64,000 bases of DNA. It comes from CAZFOB01 sp964520325. Lineage in GTDB: Bacteria > Actinomycetota > JAICYB01. The DNA lies in contig CAZFOB010000005.1 in assembly GCA_964520325.1 (NCBI GenBank), forward strand, positions 1 to 64,000, read 5' to 3'. The notes under the pieces were generated by a model. That model was not told the origin of the DNA and made no database searches. It saw nothing but the letters and a program-made list of their open reading frames with translations. Shown piece by piece: positions 43,196 to 52,483 of the stretch (within the stretch, counting starts at the first letter, position 1; each line of letters begins with the position of its first letter). The position numbers were made by a program, and so were the translations under genes.

Positions 43196-44377
43196 TTAGT
43201 GTTTCACCGACAGTAGTTCGCTGATAAGAGCGGCGACGAGTGCCGCGCGCTCCGGCATTTTGTTCACTATCACGTGTTCGTCCTCGGCGTGCGCGCCACC
43301 GCCGACGGCGCCGAGCCCATCGAGTGTCGGAGTGCCAACGCCCGCTGTGAAGTTACCGTCCGACGCGCCGCCGACCTCACACCCATCGAGAGCGACCAGA
43401 CCCAGTCGCTCCGCGACGACGTTGGCGCGAGCGAACAACACTTCGGTGGCCGACCGCTCCATCGGGGGCCGATTGGGGCCACCGACGATCTCGAGCTCAA
43501 CGCCCGATACAACCGGACGCAATCGTTTCATCTCGTCGTCGACCCGGGCCTGCTCGTCACGCGTCCACGCCCGGACATCGACGGTCATCTGCGCGAGAGG
43601 CGGGACGGTGTTCTTCGCCGTCCCGGCCGAGGCTGTCGTCGGAACAACGGTCGTCTGCCCTCTTGCGATCCCTTCGAGCGCCAGCACCTGGTGCGCGAGC
43701 TCGACGAGTGCGTTGGCACCGTCTTCCGGCGCAAGCCCAGAGTGCGACGCTCGTCCGCGCGCGTGTACCTCGTAGAGCGAGACCCCCTTGCGAGCGAGCT
43801 TGAGCGCTCCCGCCTCAGATGGCTCGAGCACCAAGACGGCGCCGGCTCGGCGAGCCGAGCCTTCGATGAGCTCGCGCGAGCTCGGCGAGCCGAGCTCCTC
43901 GTCACTCGTCACCAAGAGCTCAAGCCCATCGAGATTTCCGGCCGGTGTCGCGACACGGGCGAGCGCGAAGAGGCCCTGGACGAGTCCTGCCTTCATGTCG
44001 AAGACGCCCGGCCCCCGCGCGACACCGTCGCGAACTTCGAATGGCTTTCGATCGATCGTGCCGAGCGGCCACACCGTGTCGAGGTGGGCGAGCAGGAGCA
44101 CGGCAACATCGCCCGTCCCACGCCAGCGCAGGTGCGGACGACCGTCGGTCTCGATGATCTCCGGTGGCGCGCCGAGCCACTCGGTGCCGAGCTTGGCAAC
44201 GAGATCGGCGCACCCGCGCACAGCGTCGAGATCGCTCGACGGCGACTCCGCGTTCACGATCTCACCCAGCACGTCGACCATCTCGGGAAGAAGATCTTTG
44301 AAGGCCTCTACCCGGGGGAGACCCCCGGACCCCCCAGGCCGGGGGAGACCCCCGGACCCCCCGGACATTCGCGTCAC
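43196..44377 (-). CDS. M20-family metallohydrolase, likely N-acyl-amino-acid deacylase
   Basis: 393 residues. M20 motifs: LLLAHLDTVWP, GVFDMKAG, TSDEELGSPSS (catalytic and bridging Glu), and C-terminal GGGAHAEDEHV. CPG2-like. Its GTG overlaps the racemase stop (GTGA); a second start at ATG 44368 is possible. In the racemase pathway the M20 partner removes succinate from N-succinyl-L-amino acids. The first 22 codons carry a 27-base tandem repeat that gives GGSGGLPR twice. Confidence 0.85.
   Translation of the reverse strand: MTRMSGGSGGLPRPGGSGGLPRVEAFKDLLPEMVDVLGEIVNAESPSSDLDAVRGCADLVAKLGTEWLGAPPEIIETDGRPHLRWRGTGDVAVLLLAHLDTVWPLGTIDRKPFEVRDGVARGPGVFDMKAGLVQGLFALARVATPAGNLDGLELLVTSDEELGSPSSRELIEGSARRAGAVLVLEPSEAGALKLARKGVSLYEVHARGRASHSGLAPEDGANALVELAHQVLALEGIARGQTTVVPTTASAGTAKNTVPPLAQMTVDVRAWTRDEQARVDDEMKRLRPVVSGVELEIVGGPNRPPMERSATEVLFARANVVAERLGLVALDGCEVGGASDGNFTAGVGTPTLDGLGAVGGGAHAEDEHVIVNKMPERAALVAALISELLSVKH
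44312..44362. repeat. Tandem 27-base GC-rich repeat with two hairpins
   Basis: The 22-base unit beginning GGGGGAGACC and ending CCGGACCCCCC occurs at 44314-44335 and again at 44341-44362, with 5 bases between. Each copy contains CCGGGGG-AGA-CCCCCGG, a perfect 7-base hairpin. The repeat lies in the first codons of the M20 gene and reads in frame as a duplicated GGSGGLPR. It could be a mobile small repeat or a translation-modulating structure. Confidence 0.8.
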
Positions 44378-45477
44378 GGTCTGATCAACTCGACAGACCT
44401 TGTGAAGTCCTCGAGCACTTCAGGGATCGGCAGAACTCCGATACCGGGCCCGCTGGGCACAGCGAGGTAGCCGTCGTCGAGAACGAACGGCTCGGTCACG
44501 TCTTGAGCGAAGTACCTGTCCGATGCCGAGGTGTCGCCGGGCAGGGTGAAGTTGGGGAGCGCCGCGAGCGCGACGTTCGCTGCTCTACCGAGCCCGGTCT
44601 CGAGCATGCCCCCGCACCACACGGGGACGCCGTTGGCGGCACACACGTCGTGCGCTCGTCGCGCCTCGAGATACCCGCCCATACGACCGGGCTTGATGTT
44701 CACGATCGAGCACGCGCCGATGGCGATGGCATCGGCGGCTGCGCGCGCGTCGACGATCGATTCGTCCAGGCAGATCGGAGTGCGCACGATCTTCGCAAGC
44801 TCCGCGTGGTCTCGCACATTGTCTTCAGGCAACGGCTGCTCGATGAGGAGCAGGTCGAAGTCGTCGAGCTTGGCCAGGTGGCGCGCGTCGCCCAGTGCGT
44901 ACGCGCTGTTCGCATCGACCTGCAGCACGATGTCGCCGAACCGCTCGCGCACCGCGCGCACCGGCTCCACATCCCATCCCGGCTCGATCTTGAGCTTGAT
45001 ACGGCGATAACCCTCCGAAAGATAGCCGTCGACGTGGTCGATGAGCTCGGCGATCTCGTCGAAGATGCCGACGGAGACACCGCACTCAACACGCTCGCGC
45101 ACCGCGCCGAGGTGCGACGACAACGACTGATCACGAGCGCGAAGCTCGGCGTCGAGCACGGCCGTTTCGATCGCCGCCTTCGCCATCCGGTGACCCAGAA
45201 CCGACGACGTGACAGGACCAACATCGGACGCGCTCAAGCCGTCGGCTGCGAAGAGTGGCGGCAGGATGAAACGCCGAAGGACGTCGACCGCGCCGTCGAC
45301 GTACTCGGACGAATATGACGGCTCCGAGAGCGCAACGCACTCCGCCCATCCATCGGCGTCCGGCGTGATGGCGCGCACGAGCAGGATGTCGCGTTCGGTC
45401 TGTGTACCGAAGGAGGTCCGGAACGGGACGCGTAGCGGCATGTCGATCCGTCTGAGCTCGACGGCGTCGAGTTTCAT
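44374..45477 (-). CDS. N-succinylamino-acid racemase / o-succinylbenzoate synthase family
   Basis: 367 residues of the enolase superfamily. Catalytic residues: Lys161-x-Lys163 (RIKLKIEPG), Asp188, Glu213, Asp238 and Lys262. This is collinear, within one residue, with the Amycolatopsis N-acylamino-acid racemase (Lys163, Asp189, Glu214, Asp239, Lys263). OSBS and racemase activities often coexist in this family. The neighbours (GNAT, M20) point to racemisation of N-succinyl-D- to L-amino acids, not to menaquinone synthesis. Strong ribosome site AAAGGAG. Confidence 0.88.
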   Translation of the reverse strand: MKLDAVELRRIDMPLRVPFRTSFGTQTERDILLVRAITPDADGWAECVALSEPSYSSEYVDGAVDVLRRFILPPLFAADGLSASDVGPVTSSVLGHRMAKAAIETAVLDAELRARDQSLSSHLGAVRERVECGVSVGIFDEIAELIDHVDGYLSEGYRRIKLKIEPGWDVEPVRAVRERFGDIVLQVDANSAYALGDARHLAKLDDFDLLLIEQPLPEDNVRDHAELAKIVRTPICLDESIVDARAAADAIAIGACSIVNIKPGRMGGYLEARRAHDVCAANGVPVWCGGMLETGLGRAANVALAALPNFTLPGDTSASDRYFAQDVTEPFVLDDGYLAVPSGPGIGVLPIPEVLEDFTRSVELIRP

Positions 45478-47186
45478 ATGGGGCTCCTTTCGGTCAGGCC
45501 GTTCAGGCCCAGTCGAAGCTCCAGCTCGACCAGCAAACGTGACTGGGGATCGGCGAGGTCGACTCCGGACAGCTCGACGAGACGGCGCAGCCGGTAACGC
45601 AGCGTGTTCGGATGCACACTTGCCAACGCCGCCGCACGCGGCACGTCCCCGAAGGCATCGAGGTAACAACGGAGCGTGTGGATGTAGCTCGTCGAGTGCT
45701 CGGCGTCGTGACGGTGAAGGGTCGCCAAGCCTTGCGAACGCAGGTGCGGACGATCCGCAGCGAAGTCCCGAAGCTCGAGCAGCGCGATCTGTCCACGTGA
45801 GGATGCGAAATCGGCGACAGCGGGGCTCGCTGGGTCCTGGGCGAGGGCGCGCAGCACCTGGTCGGCTTCGCGCCGTGAGGACGCAACGTCGCGCAGGTGC
45901 GAGACGACTCCACCGATCCCGGCACGCAAGCTGACGCCGAGGGTTTCGTACGCGCGTGACACGATGTCGTGCCCAAGCTCGAGAAGTCTCGCGGGACGCT
46001 CCGGGTCGGGCCCCGGAAGCAGGACGTAGATCGTGCGTCCGAGTTGGGCGACAGCACTTCGTTGACGGAATGTCTCACCGTAGAGTCCGACCAGGTCGAG
46101 CACTCGCTCGCGCGCCAGCGCGCTCTCAACGTCGTCGGGCGACTGGGGCTCGAACGCAAGCACGGCGAATGTGCCGTCGGCCGGCACTCCAAGCCCGTAT
46201 GCAACCTCGTCGAGGCCGCCGCTGCCACCCTCGACGGCTCGTCCTTCGAGGATCACGCGCAGCAGATCGCCGCGGCTGCTCCGCTCGAGGTCCTCGACCG
46301 CGCGGTGCTTGATCAGATGCAACGCCGCGATCCTGGCGGCGTCCCGGAGCGCATCCTCCGCGAGGGCGGTGAGCGGAACCTCGCCCTCGGAAACCCAGAT
46401 CGAGCCGAGGATCACGTCTCGGGCCCGGATCGCGATCGCCAGGCGGGGATAGAGATCGAGCTCCGGCGGAGCGACGTAGCGGACGAGCTCGCCTTCCCAC
46501 AGGCGGGCGAACACACCCGCGTCTTCGAGACGCTGCAGCCATTCGTCGGGGACGCGCCGTCCGAGGATCGTTTGCCGGCGCGGCTCGTCCACACCCTCGC
46601 TTTGCGATGAGTAGGCGAGCACGCGCGACTGCCGGTCCTCGATCGTGACCGCACCACCGACCATCGCAGCAACAGCATTGGCGAGCGCGAAGAGGTCACC
46701 AAGCGGGAAGGTCGTCGCATCGGCCTCATCGGGCAGCGCGACGCTCGCGAGAGCCGTGCGCACCAGTGAGTGGGCCTGACTCCACGTCATCTCCGTCGGA
46801 ACGGCCAGAAGCGCTACCCCCGCCCGTTCGGCAGCTTGCCGCAGGGCATCCGGTTCGTAGCGCTCGGTATCACCCCAGAGCTTGAGCGCGACCGCGGCTG
46901 CACCGGCCGCTCCGGCGCGCCGCAACAGCTCGACAGCATCCTGCGATGCACCTCCCCGCGGCATCACACCGACGCCGAGAACGATCGCACCGGCCTCGAG
47001 CTCCGGTGGAGTCGCCGGGTCGTGGATGATCGCCTCGCCGACTCCGATCTCCAATCCCTTCGGCGCACACACGAGATCCATGACCGCAAGGTTCTTCAGT
47101 ACTGCGCCGAGAAGCGGCGAACCCGGCGCCTGCGCGTACGGGCGAACCTCGGGACGTGGTCGGCCGCGTCTAGTACGCGACGTCAT
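45474..47186 (-). CDS. PucR-type transcriptional regulator
   Basis: 570 residues from ATG 47186. N-terminal PucR ligand domain (about 25-150), a GGDEF-like/GAF-like middle (about 180-400) and a C-terminal helix-turn-helix of the PucR type: YLDAFGDVPRAAALASVHPNTLRYRLRRLVELSGVDLADPQSRLLVELELRLGL. Such proteins usually activate the catabolic operon beside them. It lies inside the D-amino-acid operon, overlapping the GNAT gene by 17 bases and the racemase gene by 4 bases. Confidence 0.88.
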   Translation of the reverse strand: MTSRTRRGRPRPEVRPYAQAPGSPLLGAVLKNLAVMDLVCAPKGLEIGVGEAIIHDPATPPELEAGAIVLGVGVMPRGGASQDAVELLRRAGAAGAAAVALKLWGDTERYEPDALRQAAERAGVALLAVPTEMTWSQAHSLVRTALASVALPDEADATTFPLGDLFALANAVAAMVGGAVTIEDRQSRVLAYSSQSEGVDEPRRQTILGRRVPDEWLQRLEDAGVFARLWEGELVRYVAPPELDLYPRLAIAIRARDVILGSIWVSEGEVPLTALAEDALRDAARIAALHLIKHRAVEDLERSSRGDLLRVILEGRAVEGGSGGLDEVAYGLGVPADGTFAVLAFEPQSPDDVESALARERVLDLVGLYGETFRQRSAVAQLGRTIYVLLPGPDPERPARLLELGHDIVSRAYETLGVSLRAGIGGVVSHLRDVASSRREADQVLRALAQDPASPAVADFASSRGQIALLELRDFAADRPHLRSQGLATLHRHDAEHSTSYIHTLRCYLDAFGDVPRAAALASVHPNTLRYRLRRLVELSGVDLADPQSRLLVELELRLGLNGLTERSPI

Positions 47187-48048
47187 CTCGCCCCAGCACG
47201 TACCAACCCGATCGCACGAAGCCGACGATCCTGTATCCACCCTCGAGGGCCGGGAGAAGTGTCTCTCTCAAGCCGACTCGCCACTGTCTGCACAGCTCCG
47301 GATCGGCAGCGCGCATGCCGACGATGTCTTCCGGGACGAAGCACACGAGAGTTGCCGCACGCGATGAGCTCGCGTGCGGACCTCCACGCTCGTCGGCCCG
47401 CAACACGGTGTCGGCGCCCTGCGCCACGAGAGCTTCGACGTCCGGGTCGGACAACCTCGCATCGGCGGCGCTCACGATGCGAGCCGAGCGAAGGTCCCAC
47501 GTCACCAACAAGCGATCCGACTCGTCGCCCCCGTTGATGCCGTCGGTCATGGAGCCATAGAAGTTGACGAGGTAGGACGCGGCGTCGACGCCCAGCTTCT
47601 GGAAGTTGAAATGCGCGTTGCGCCGGACGAGCGGATCGAACGTCCACGTGATGCGGTCGATGCCGTGGCGCAGCGCCCACGCACGCTGATGCTGCTTGAG
47701 CGCATACCCGACGCTTTTCGTTTGGCGGCCGGGGAAGACACCGAGGATGTGCGAGTGCAGATACACGCCGTTGCCGTTTTCTCCGAGGAATCCGACCACG
47801 GCTCCGGTCAGCTCGTCGCCAACGAAGGCGCCCGCGGCGTAGCTCCCCGAATGGGTGAGTGCACGGATGAGCTCGGCCGGCATCTGCGAGTTGGCGGGAC
47901 CGGTCCCCCACACCGATTCGAACACCTCGGTCGCCCGGCGGAAATGGTCGGGCTGGTCGAGGAGCCGCACATCGACGCCGGCACCGGCGGCCGCCCGGCG
48001 GGCCTGCTCGCCGGCGCGCTCGACCGTGGTTTCGAACTCCGTGCGCAT
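47170..48048 (-). CDS. GNAT acyltransferase, likely D-amino-acid N-succinyltransferase
   Basis: 292 residues. An N-terminal GNAT-like domain (about 20-165: FVGDELTGAVVGFLGENGNGVYLHSHILGVFPGRQTKSVGYALKQHQRAWALRHGIDRITWTFDPL) and a mixed C-terminal part. I recognise this as the COG3375-type family found next to racemase genes. In the known Geobacillus-type pathway this enzyme succinylates D-amino acids before the racemase acts. First gene of the operon; ATG at 48048 (GAGGG upstream). Confidence 0.75.
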   Translation of the reverse strand: MRTEFETTVERAGEQARRAAAGAGVDVRLLDQPDHFRRATEVFESVWGTGPANSQMPAELIRALTHSGSYAAGAFVGDELTGAVVGFLGENGNGVYLHSHILGVFPGRQTKSVGYALKQHQRAWALRHGIDRITWTFDPLVRRNAHFNFQKLGVDAASYLVNFYGSMTDGINGGDESDRLLVTWDLRSARIVSAADARLSDPDVEALVAQGADTVLRADERGGPHASSSRAATLVCFVPEDIVGMRAADPELCRQWRVGLRETLLPALEGGYRIVGFVRSGWYVLGRDDVAY

Positions 48049-48164
48049 CACCCGACCCTCCCATCTGGGGCAGTTCCTTCATATGTAGGATGCGACAAAA
48101 AGCTAGCAGACGCTTCGTAAGTTGCGCCTAGCCGCTCTGGCCAGAGGTACGCTACCGATCAGTT

Positions 48165-48410
48165 GTGGGTATCCCGCGGGTCTGTTGGCCGCAGCTCACG
48201 GCGGGGTTTCCCGACGGAGTGAAGCTTGCGGCCAAGACGGGAACGCTGCCCGGCATCCGCAACGAGGCCGGCGTCGTCGCGTATCCGGACGGCAAGCGTT
48301 ACGCGGTCGCGGTGTTCACGCGGTCACGCGTCTTCCGCGATCGACAGCCCGAGGTCGATGCGGCGATCGGGAGCGCGGCGTGCGCTGCGGTCGAGGCGTT
48401 GCGAGCGTAG
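48165..48410 (+). pseudogene. Class A beta-lactamase-like C-terminal fragment
   Basis: 81 residues that match only the end of a class A beta-lactamase-like serine hydrolase: GVKLAAKTGTLPGIRNEAGVVAYPDGKRYAVAVFTRS (KTG motif) and a final helix. The active-site SxxK and SDN regions are missing, and the reading frame is closed by TAG at 48129-48131. The remaining upstream space (48049-48164) is too small to hold the rest. It is a remnant, not a working enzyme, though GTG 48165 might still be translated. Confidence 0.8.
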
Positions 48411-48416
48411 GGACCG

Positions 48417-49622
48417 TCAGTCCCAGATGACGGCGAGGCGCGGCGGTTTGCGGAACTCGTGTCCGCGCGGTGCGCTCGGCACATCGGGGTCGAGCCGGAG
48501 TCCGGGCAGACGGTCGAGCAGCTGGTCGATCACCGCGCCCGTCTCGAGGCGCGCGAGGTGCAAGCCGAGACAGAGATGGCGGCCCCACCCGAACGTCAGG
48601 TGATCGGAAGCGTTGTCTCGATCGATGAGATAGAGATCGGGATCGCGGAAGTGGTCCGGGTCGCGGTTAGCGCCTCCGATCATGCATTCGACGATCTCGC
48701 CTTCGCCGATGTCGGCACCGTCAAGCCCGACATCGCGGGTCGCAAAGCGGGTCAGTGTCTGCACGGCCGGCTCCCACCGCAGGGACTCTTCGATGGCCCT
48801 CGGAAGGTGCGCACGATCGGCACGCACCGCCTCGAGGGCGTCGGCGTGCCGCAAGAGCGCCCACGTTGCGTTGAGGATCATCGATTCCATCGTCTCGATC
48901 CCCCCGAAGAGGATCAGCAAGACGTTGGCGCCGAACGCCTCATCGTCCAGGCCGCTGGATCGGCTCTGCTCGGCGATCGCGTCGAGGCGGCTTGGCGTCA
49001 CGTCGAGTGCGCCCGCAAGTTGTTGACCGATCTGTTCGCGGACGAGCGCCGCCGTTGCGCGTCCCCTCTCAGCGATCGCCGGTGCGTTCTCAACGTTGGC
49101 GAGCGCGGCTGCGAAGTCGTCGTACCAGGAACGCACGAGTCCCAGATCGTCGGTTGCCAGCCCCAGTACATCGACGACCGTTCCCACCGAGACGATCGCA
49201 GCGAGGTTCCGTATGTCGGCGCGTCGCTGCGGCGCGCCAGGCTCGTCCGCGATGGCATCGACGAGACGCGCGACGCGCTCGCGCACCGCTGGCTCGATGC
49301 CGTCGGCAAGCGCACGGCGGCGGAAGGTTGGGGCGAAGGGTGCGCGGTGATGGCGTTGCGCTTCGCCGTCCGTCGACAGCATCTGGGGGCCGAAGGTTGC
49401 CTTGATCGGCGAAGAGGCAGAGTCCGTCGTGAACGATGCGGTATCCATAAGTACGCGGACGCAGAGCTCGCGAGGCGTAACGAGCCATCGCCGCAATGCA
49501 TCGGACCACGTCACGGGTTCACGTAACCGCAGCTGCGCAAGCAAGGGATACGGATCTGCGTCGAGGGTCTCGAGTGTCACGGTCGCCCCAAGAGGGAACT
49601 CTGTAGCGCGATCCGAGATCAT
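48417..49622 (-). CDS. Cytochrome P450
   Basis: 401 residues. Heme-binding FGWGRHLCLG with Cys351; ExxR in the K helix (Glu279, Arg282); I-helix oxygen-activation segment FGGIETMES (about 239-247), with Gly-Gly-x-Glu-Thr. Length fits soluble bacterial class I P450s that use a ferredoxin. No ferredoxin or reductase gene is adjacent. Substrate unknown. Confidence 0.93.
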   Translation of the reverse strand: MISDRATEFPLGATVTLETLDADPYPLLAQLRLREPVTWSDALRRWLVTPRELCVRVLMDTASFTTDSASSPIKATFGPQMLSTDGEAQRHHRAPFAPTFRRRALADGIEPAVRERVARLVDAIADEPGAPQRRADIRNLAAIVSVGTVVDVLGLATDDLGLVRSWYDDFAAALANVENAPAIAERGRATAALVREQIGQQLAGALDVTPSRLDAIAEQSRSSGLDDEAFGANVLLILFGGIETMESMILNATWALLRHADALEAVRADRAHLPRAIEESLRWEPAVQTLTRFATRDVGLDGADIGEGEIVECMIGGANRDPDHFRDPDLYLIDRDNASDHLTFGWGRHLCLGLHLARLETGAVIDQLLDRLPGLRLDPDVPSAPRGHEFRKPPRLAVIWD

Positions 49623-49834
49623 GCCGCCTTCATCATGCGAATGGATTGAAGGGTATGTGCCCGGAACGGGGCTTTGTCGACGAGAAGCTGCGGGGCTGTA
49701 GCCGGGGACCGAGGCGGCTCACCTACAACGCAAGGTGGAGGCGCAGCGCCTCGTCGAGTGCGGCGAGAGCTCGGTTGCAACGACGCCGACGCGTGTTCCG
49801 ATGCGCTCAACGGCGATCGCGTGACGGGAAGACC

Positions 49835-52444
49835 TCACTCGTAGCGAAGCGCTTCTACAGGCGTGAGTTGTGCGGCCCGGCGGGCCGGGACCATCGCCGC
49901 CGCGAGAGCGATGACCATGGCGAGCACGGCGACGAAGGGAAGTGCCGACCATGCGAAGCGGATCGGAACCCTCGATCCCGTCATCTCCGTTATCCCGCCG
50001 ATGAACGCCCACAGGAGCAGGAAGCCGAGACCGAGCGAGAGCAAGTAGGCGGCGCTCGTGAGCAGGACCGACTCGGCGACCACCATGCGTCTGATGTGGG
50101 AGCGGGTTCCTCCGATCGCTTGGAGGGTCCCGAGCTCCCGCGTCCGTAGGACGACCGAAGTAGCCAGTGCCGTGGCCATCCCGAGCGCCCCGGCGATCAC
50201 GATCACGCCGATCACGGCCGAGAAGAGCCGGACGTAGCCGCCGAGCTCGCGGCGGGCGCCTTCCTTCATCTCGGCCCCCGAGATGGCGAAGTACGGCCCG
50301 AGGTTCACGCCGAGGCCGTCGCCGTCGAGATCGCTCCACTCGGCGCGCTTGGTGAGTCCGCCGTGCTCGCGCAACAGCGGCACAGTGCGATCGAGCACCT
50401 GTTTGCGCGTCGTGCCTTGTTCGAAGTTCATGTAAACCGCCGACTGCGTTCGCTCGTCGCTGCGGAGGTGGTCGTCGGACGCGTTCGCGACCACACCGAT
50501 CTGCTCTCCCGGGCCGCCGACCCCGTAGCTCCCGGATACCTCGTAGCGGCGGTCGCCAGCGGCGGTTCGCAGGATGATCTCGTCACCTCGCTCGAGCTCG
50601 TGCCGTGCGGCGAGGCGTGACGGCAGCAGGACACCGGTGCCATCGTCCAGCGCCCGCCTCGCGTCGGCGTCGTTGCCGTCCTCCCATGGGAACCCGGCGA
50701 TGTCGAAGAAGGGTGCAGGCTCGATGAGGACGACGTTCGCCGTCTCGAGTCCTTTACCGACGACGCCGACGCGGTTCCCGAAAGACACGGTCGTCGCTCC
50801 GGACACCCCTTCGATCTTCGCGAAGTTGCCCGCCAGCTCGCCTACGTCCCGTCCGTTGACGATCAGATCGGCGCCGAAGCGCGCATCGATCACCCGGTCG
50901 GCGTTCGCCTGGAGGGACCTCGTCGCACTCATCAAAGCCACGACCGCGGCCAGCACGAGCATCACGAGAGAGAGCGTGTACGAGGAGCGTCCGGCTTCCC
51001 GCGTGAGATGACGGAAGACGACGATCCCTGATCCGGGGACGAGCCGCGTCACGATGCCGCGTGTCGTAGCGGCGAGAGCGGCCACTCCCAAAGGCACTAC
51101 GAACACGGCTCCGAGCAGGATCGCGGACACGGACATCTGACTCAAGAGATCCGAGGAAAGACCGCGCAGCGAGATGGTTGCTATCCCGCCGGCGATGAAC
51201 GGCAGACCTGCGTACCAGGCTCTCGGACGCCGAGCCGACTCGGTGCGTCCGGTGACCGCCTCGACGGGCGTTGCGCGAGCTGCCCGGACGGCCGGGACCG
51301 CTGCGCCCACAAGCGTCGCGACGATCCCTACGACGACGGCAGCGATGAAGGGCGAGACGGTGAGCCGGAGCGGCGCTTCGATCCCGATCACCCCGATGCG
51401 GGCGACGAGCGACAGGAGACTCCAACCGATCCCGATGCCGAGAACGATCCCGGCGATGGTCGAGGCCACGCCCAACAAGAGCGCTTCGGTGAGGACGACC
51501 GTTGCGACCTGCGCCGGGGAGGCTCCTACGGCATGGAACAAGCCGACGAGCCGGGTTCGTTCCGCGAGCGCCAGCGTGAAGATCAGGTAGATCAGGAACG
51601 CGCCGATGAACAGCGCGAGCGCTGCTGTTCCCGTCAGGAGAGCACGGAACGACGTTAGGAACTCGCGGAGGAACGGGTCCGGAGTGCCAGACCTGATCGA
51701 GAGATGCGGCAGAGCCACCTCTGCCGAAGACGTCCAATCGGCAGGATCGGTCCCGCGCTCGAGAAGGATGCCGACCTCGGAGACGCGATCGGGCTCCTCG
51801 ATGTCCCACAGGAACTCGTTGGAGGTGAACGAGCCGTAGTCGTTCTCCTCGTTCAGTAACGGGTAGTCGGCAACGATGGCTGTGACCGTGAGGACGATGC
51901 GTCCCGGTTTGACCCGGCGCAGGACGAGGTCTGGATCCGGCGTCGCCTTCCGGTCGTAGACATCCTCCTTGCGTTTCGGGCGCTTCGGGGTCGCTTCCTT
52001 CACGCGGTCGCCGATGCCGGCACCGATCAGCTTCGCCGCACGTACCGTGAGCGCCACCTCGGCGGCTCCGTCCTTCGGCAAGCGCCCGCTCCGGAGCTCG
52101 ATCAACTCGCGCGTAGCACCGATGTCGACGCCCTGGATGAAGACGTCCGTGCGTCCCTCGGCTTCGAGCTCCTTGTAGGTACCCCATCGCATGAAGCGCC
52201 GGACGTCCGGCAGCGCCTCGATCCGCTCGACTTCGTCGTCGGTGAGCCATGGGCGGTCCTCGGGATGGAACATCGCATCGGCGCCGCCGGCTCCAGAGCT
52301 GGCGCGCTTGTCGGCTGCGTCCTGCATGCTCTCGTTCGTCACGAAGACGCCGAAGACGTTCGCGACGCCGAGCGCGATGGCGGTCGCGGTGAAGAATGTT
52401 CGGAGCTTGCGGCGCCGCAAGCTACGCCAGGCGATCCGTGGCAT
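49835..52444 (-). CDS. FtsX/MacB-type ABC permease, two-repeat form
   Basis: 869 residues from ATG 52444 (a GTG nine bases earlier is also possible). N-terminal transmembrane helix after RRRKLRTFF, a large extracytoplasmic domain (about 45-260), three helices (about 265-385), then a second set with another extracytoplasmic domain and three helices ending MVPARRAAQLTPVEALRYE. Two FtsX domains in one chain are usual for lipoprotein or lipid exporters in actinobacteria. It pairs with the divergent ATPase at 52484; only 39 bases separate the starts. Confidence 0.9.
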   Translation of the reverse strand: MPRIAWRSLRRRKLRTFFTATAIALGVANVFGVFVTNESMQDAADKRASSGAGGADAMFHPEDRPWLTDDEVERIEALPDVRRFMRWGTYKELEAEGRTDVFIQGVDIGATRELIELRSGRLPKDGAAEVALTVRAAKLIGAGIGDRVKEATPKRPKRKEDVYDRKATPDPDLVLRRVKPGRIVLTVTAIVADYPLLNEENDYGSFTSNEFLWDIEEPDRVSEVGILLERGTDPADWTSSAEVALPHLSIRSGTPDPFLREFLTSFRALLTGTAALALFIGAFLIYLIFTLALAERTRLVGLFHAVGASPAQVATVVLTEALLLGVASTIAGIVLGIGIGWSLLSLVARIGVIGIEAPLRLTVSPFIAAVVVGIVATLVGAAVPAVRAARATPVEAVTGRTESARRPRAWYAGLPFIAGGIATISLRGLSSDLLSQMSVSAILLGAVFVVPLGVAALAATTRGIVTRLVPGSGIVVFRHLTREAGRSSYTLSLVMLVLAAVVALMSATRSLQANADRVIDARFGADLIVNGRDVGELAGNFAKIEGVSGATTVSFGNRVGVVGKGLETANVVLIEPAPFFDIAGFPWEDGNDADARRALDDGTGVLLPSRLAARHELERGDEIILRTAAGDRRYEVSGSYGVGGPGEQIGVVANASDDHLRSDERTQSAVYMNFEQGTTRKQVLDRTVPLLREHGGLTKRAEWSDLDGDGLGVNLGPYFAISGAEMKEGARRELGGYVRLFSAVIGVIVIAGALGMATALATSVVLRTRELGTLQAIGGTRSHIRRMVVAESVLLTSAAYLLSLGLGFLLLWAFIGGITEMTGSRVPIRFAWSALPFVAVLAMVIALAAAMVPARRAAQLTPVEALRYE

Positions 52445-52483
52445 GCCTCGCACGTCGATGGAAGGTTAGCCTCTCGACAGCCC

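Noticed and set aside
44374..45477. menC of menaquinone synthesis.
   Set aside because: The residues allow OSBS activity, but the gene is inside a peptidase/acyltransferase operon with no other men genes.
49623..49834. Possible small gene in the gap between the P450 and the FtsX permease.
   Set aside because: Short frames here have atypical composition, no ribosome site and no recognisable motif.
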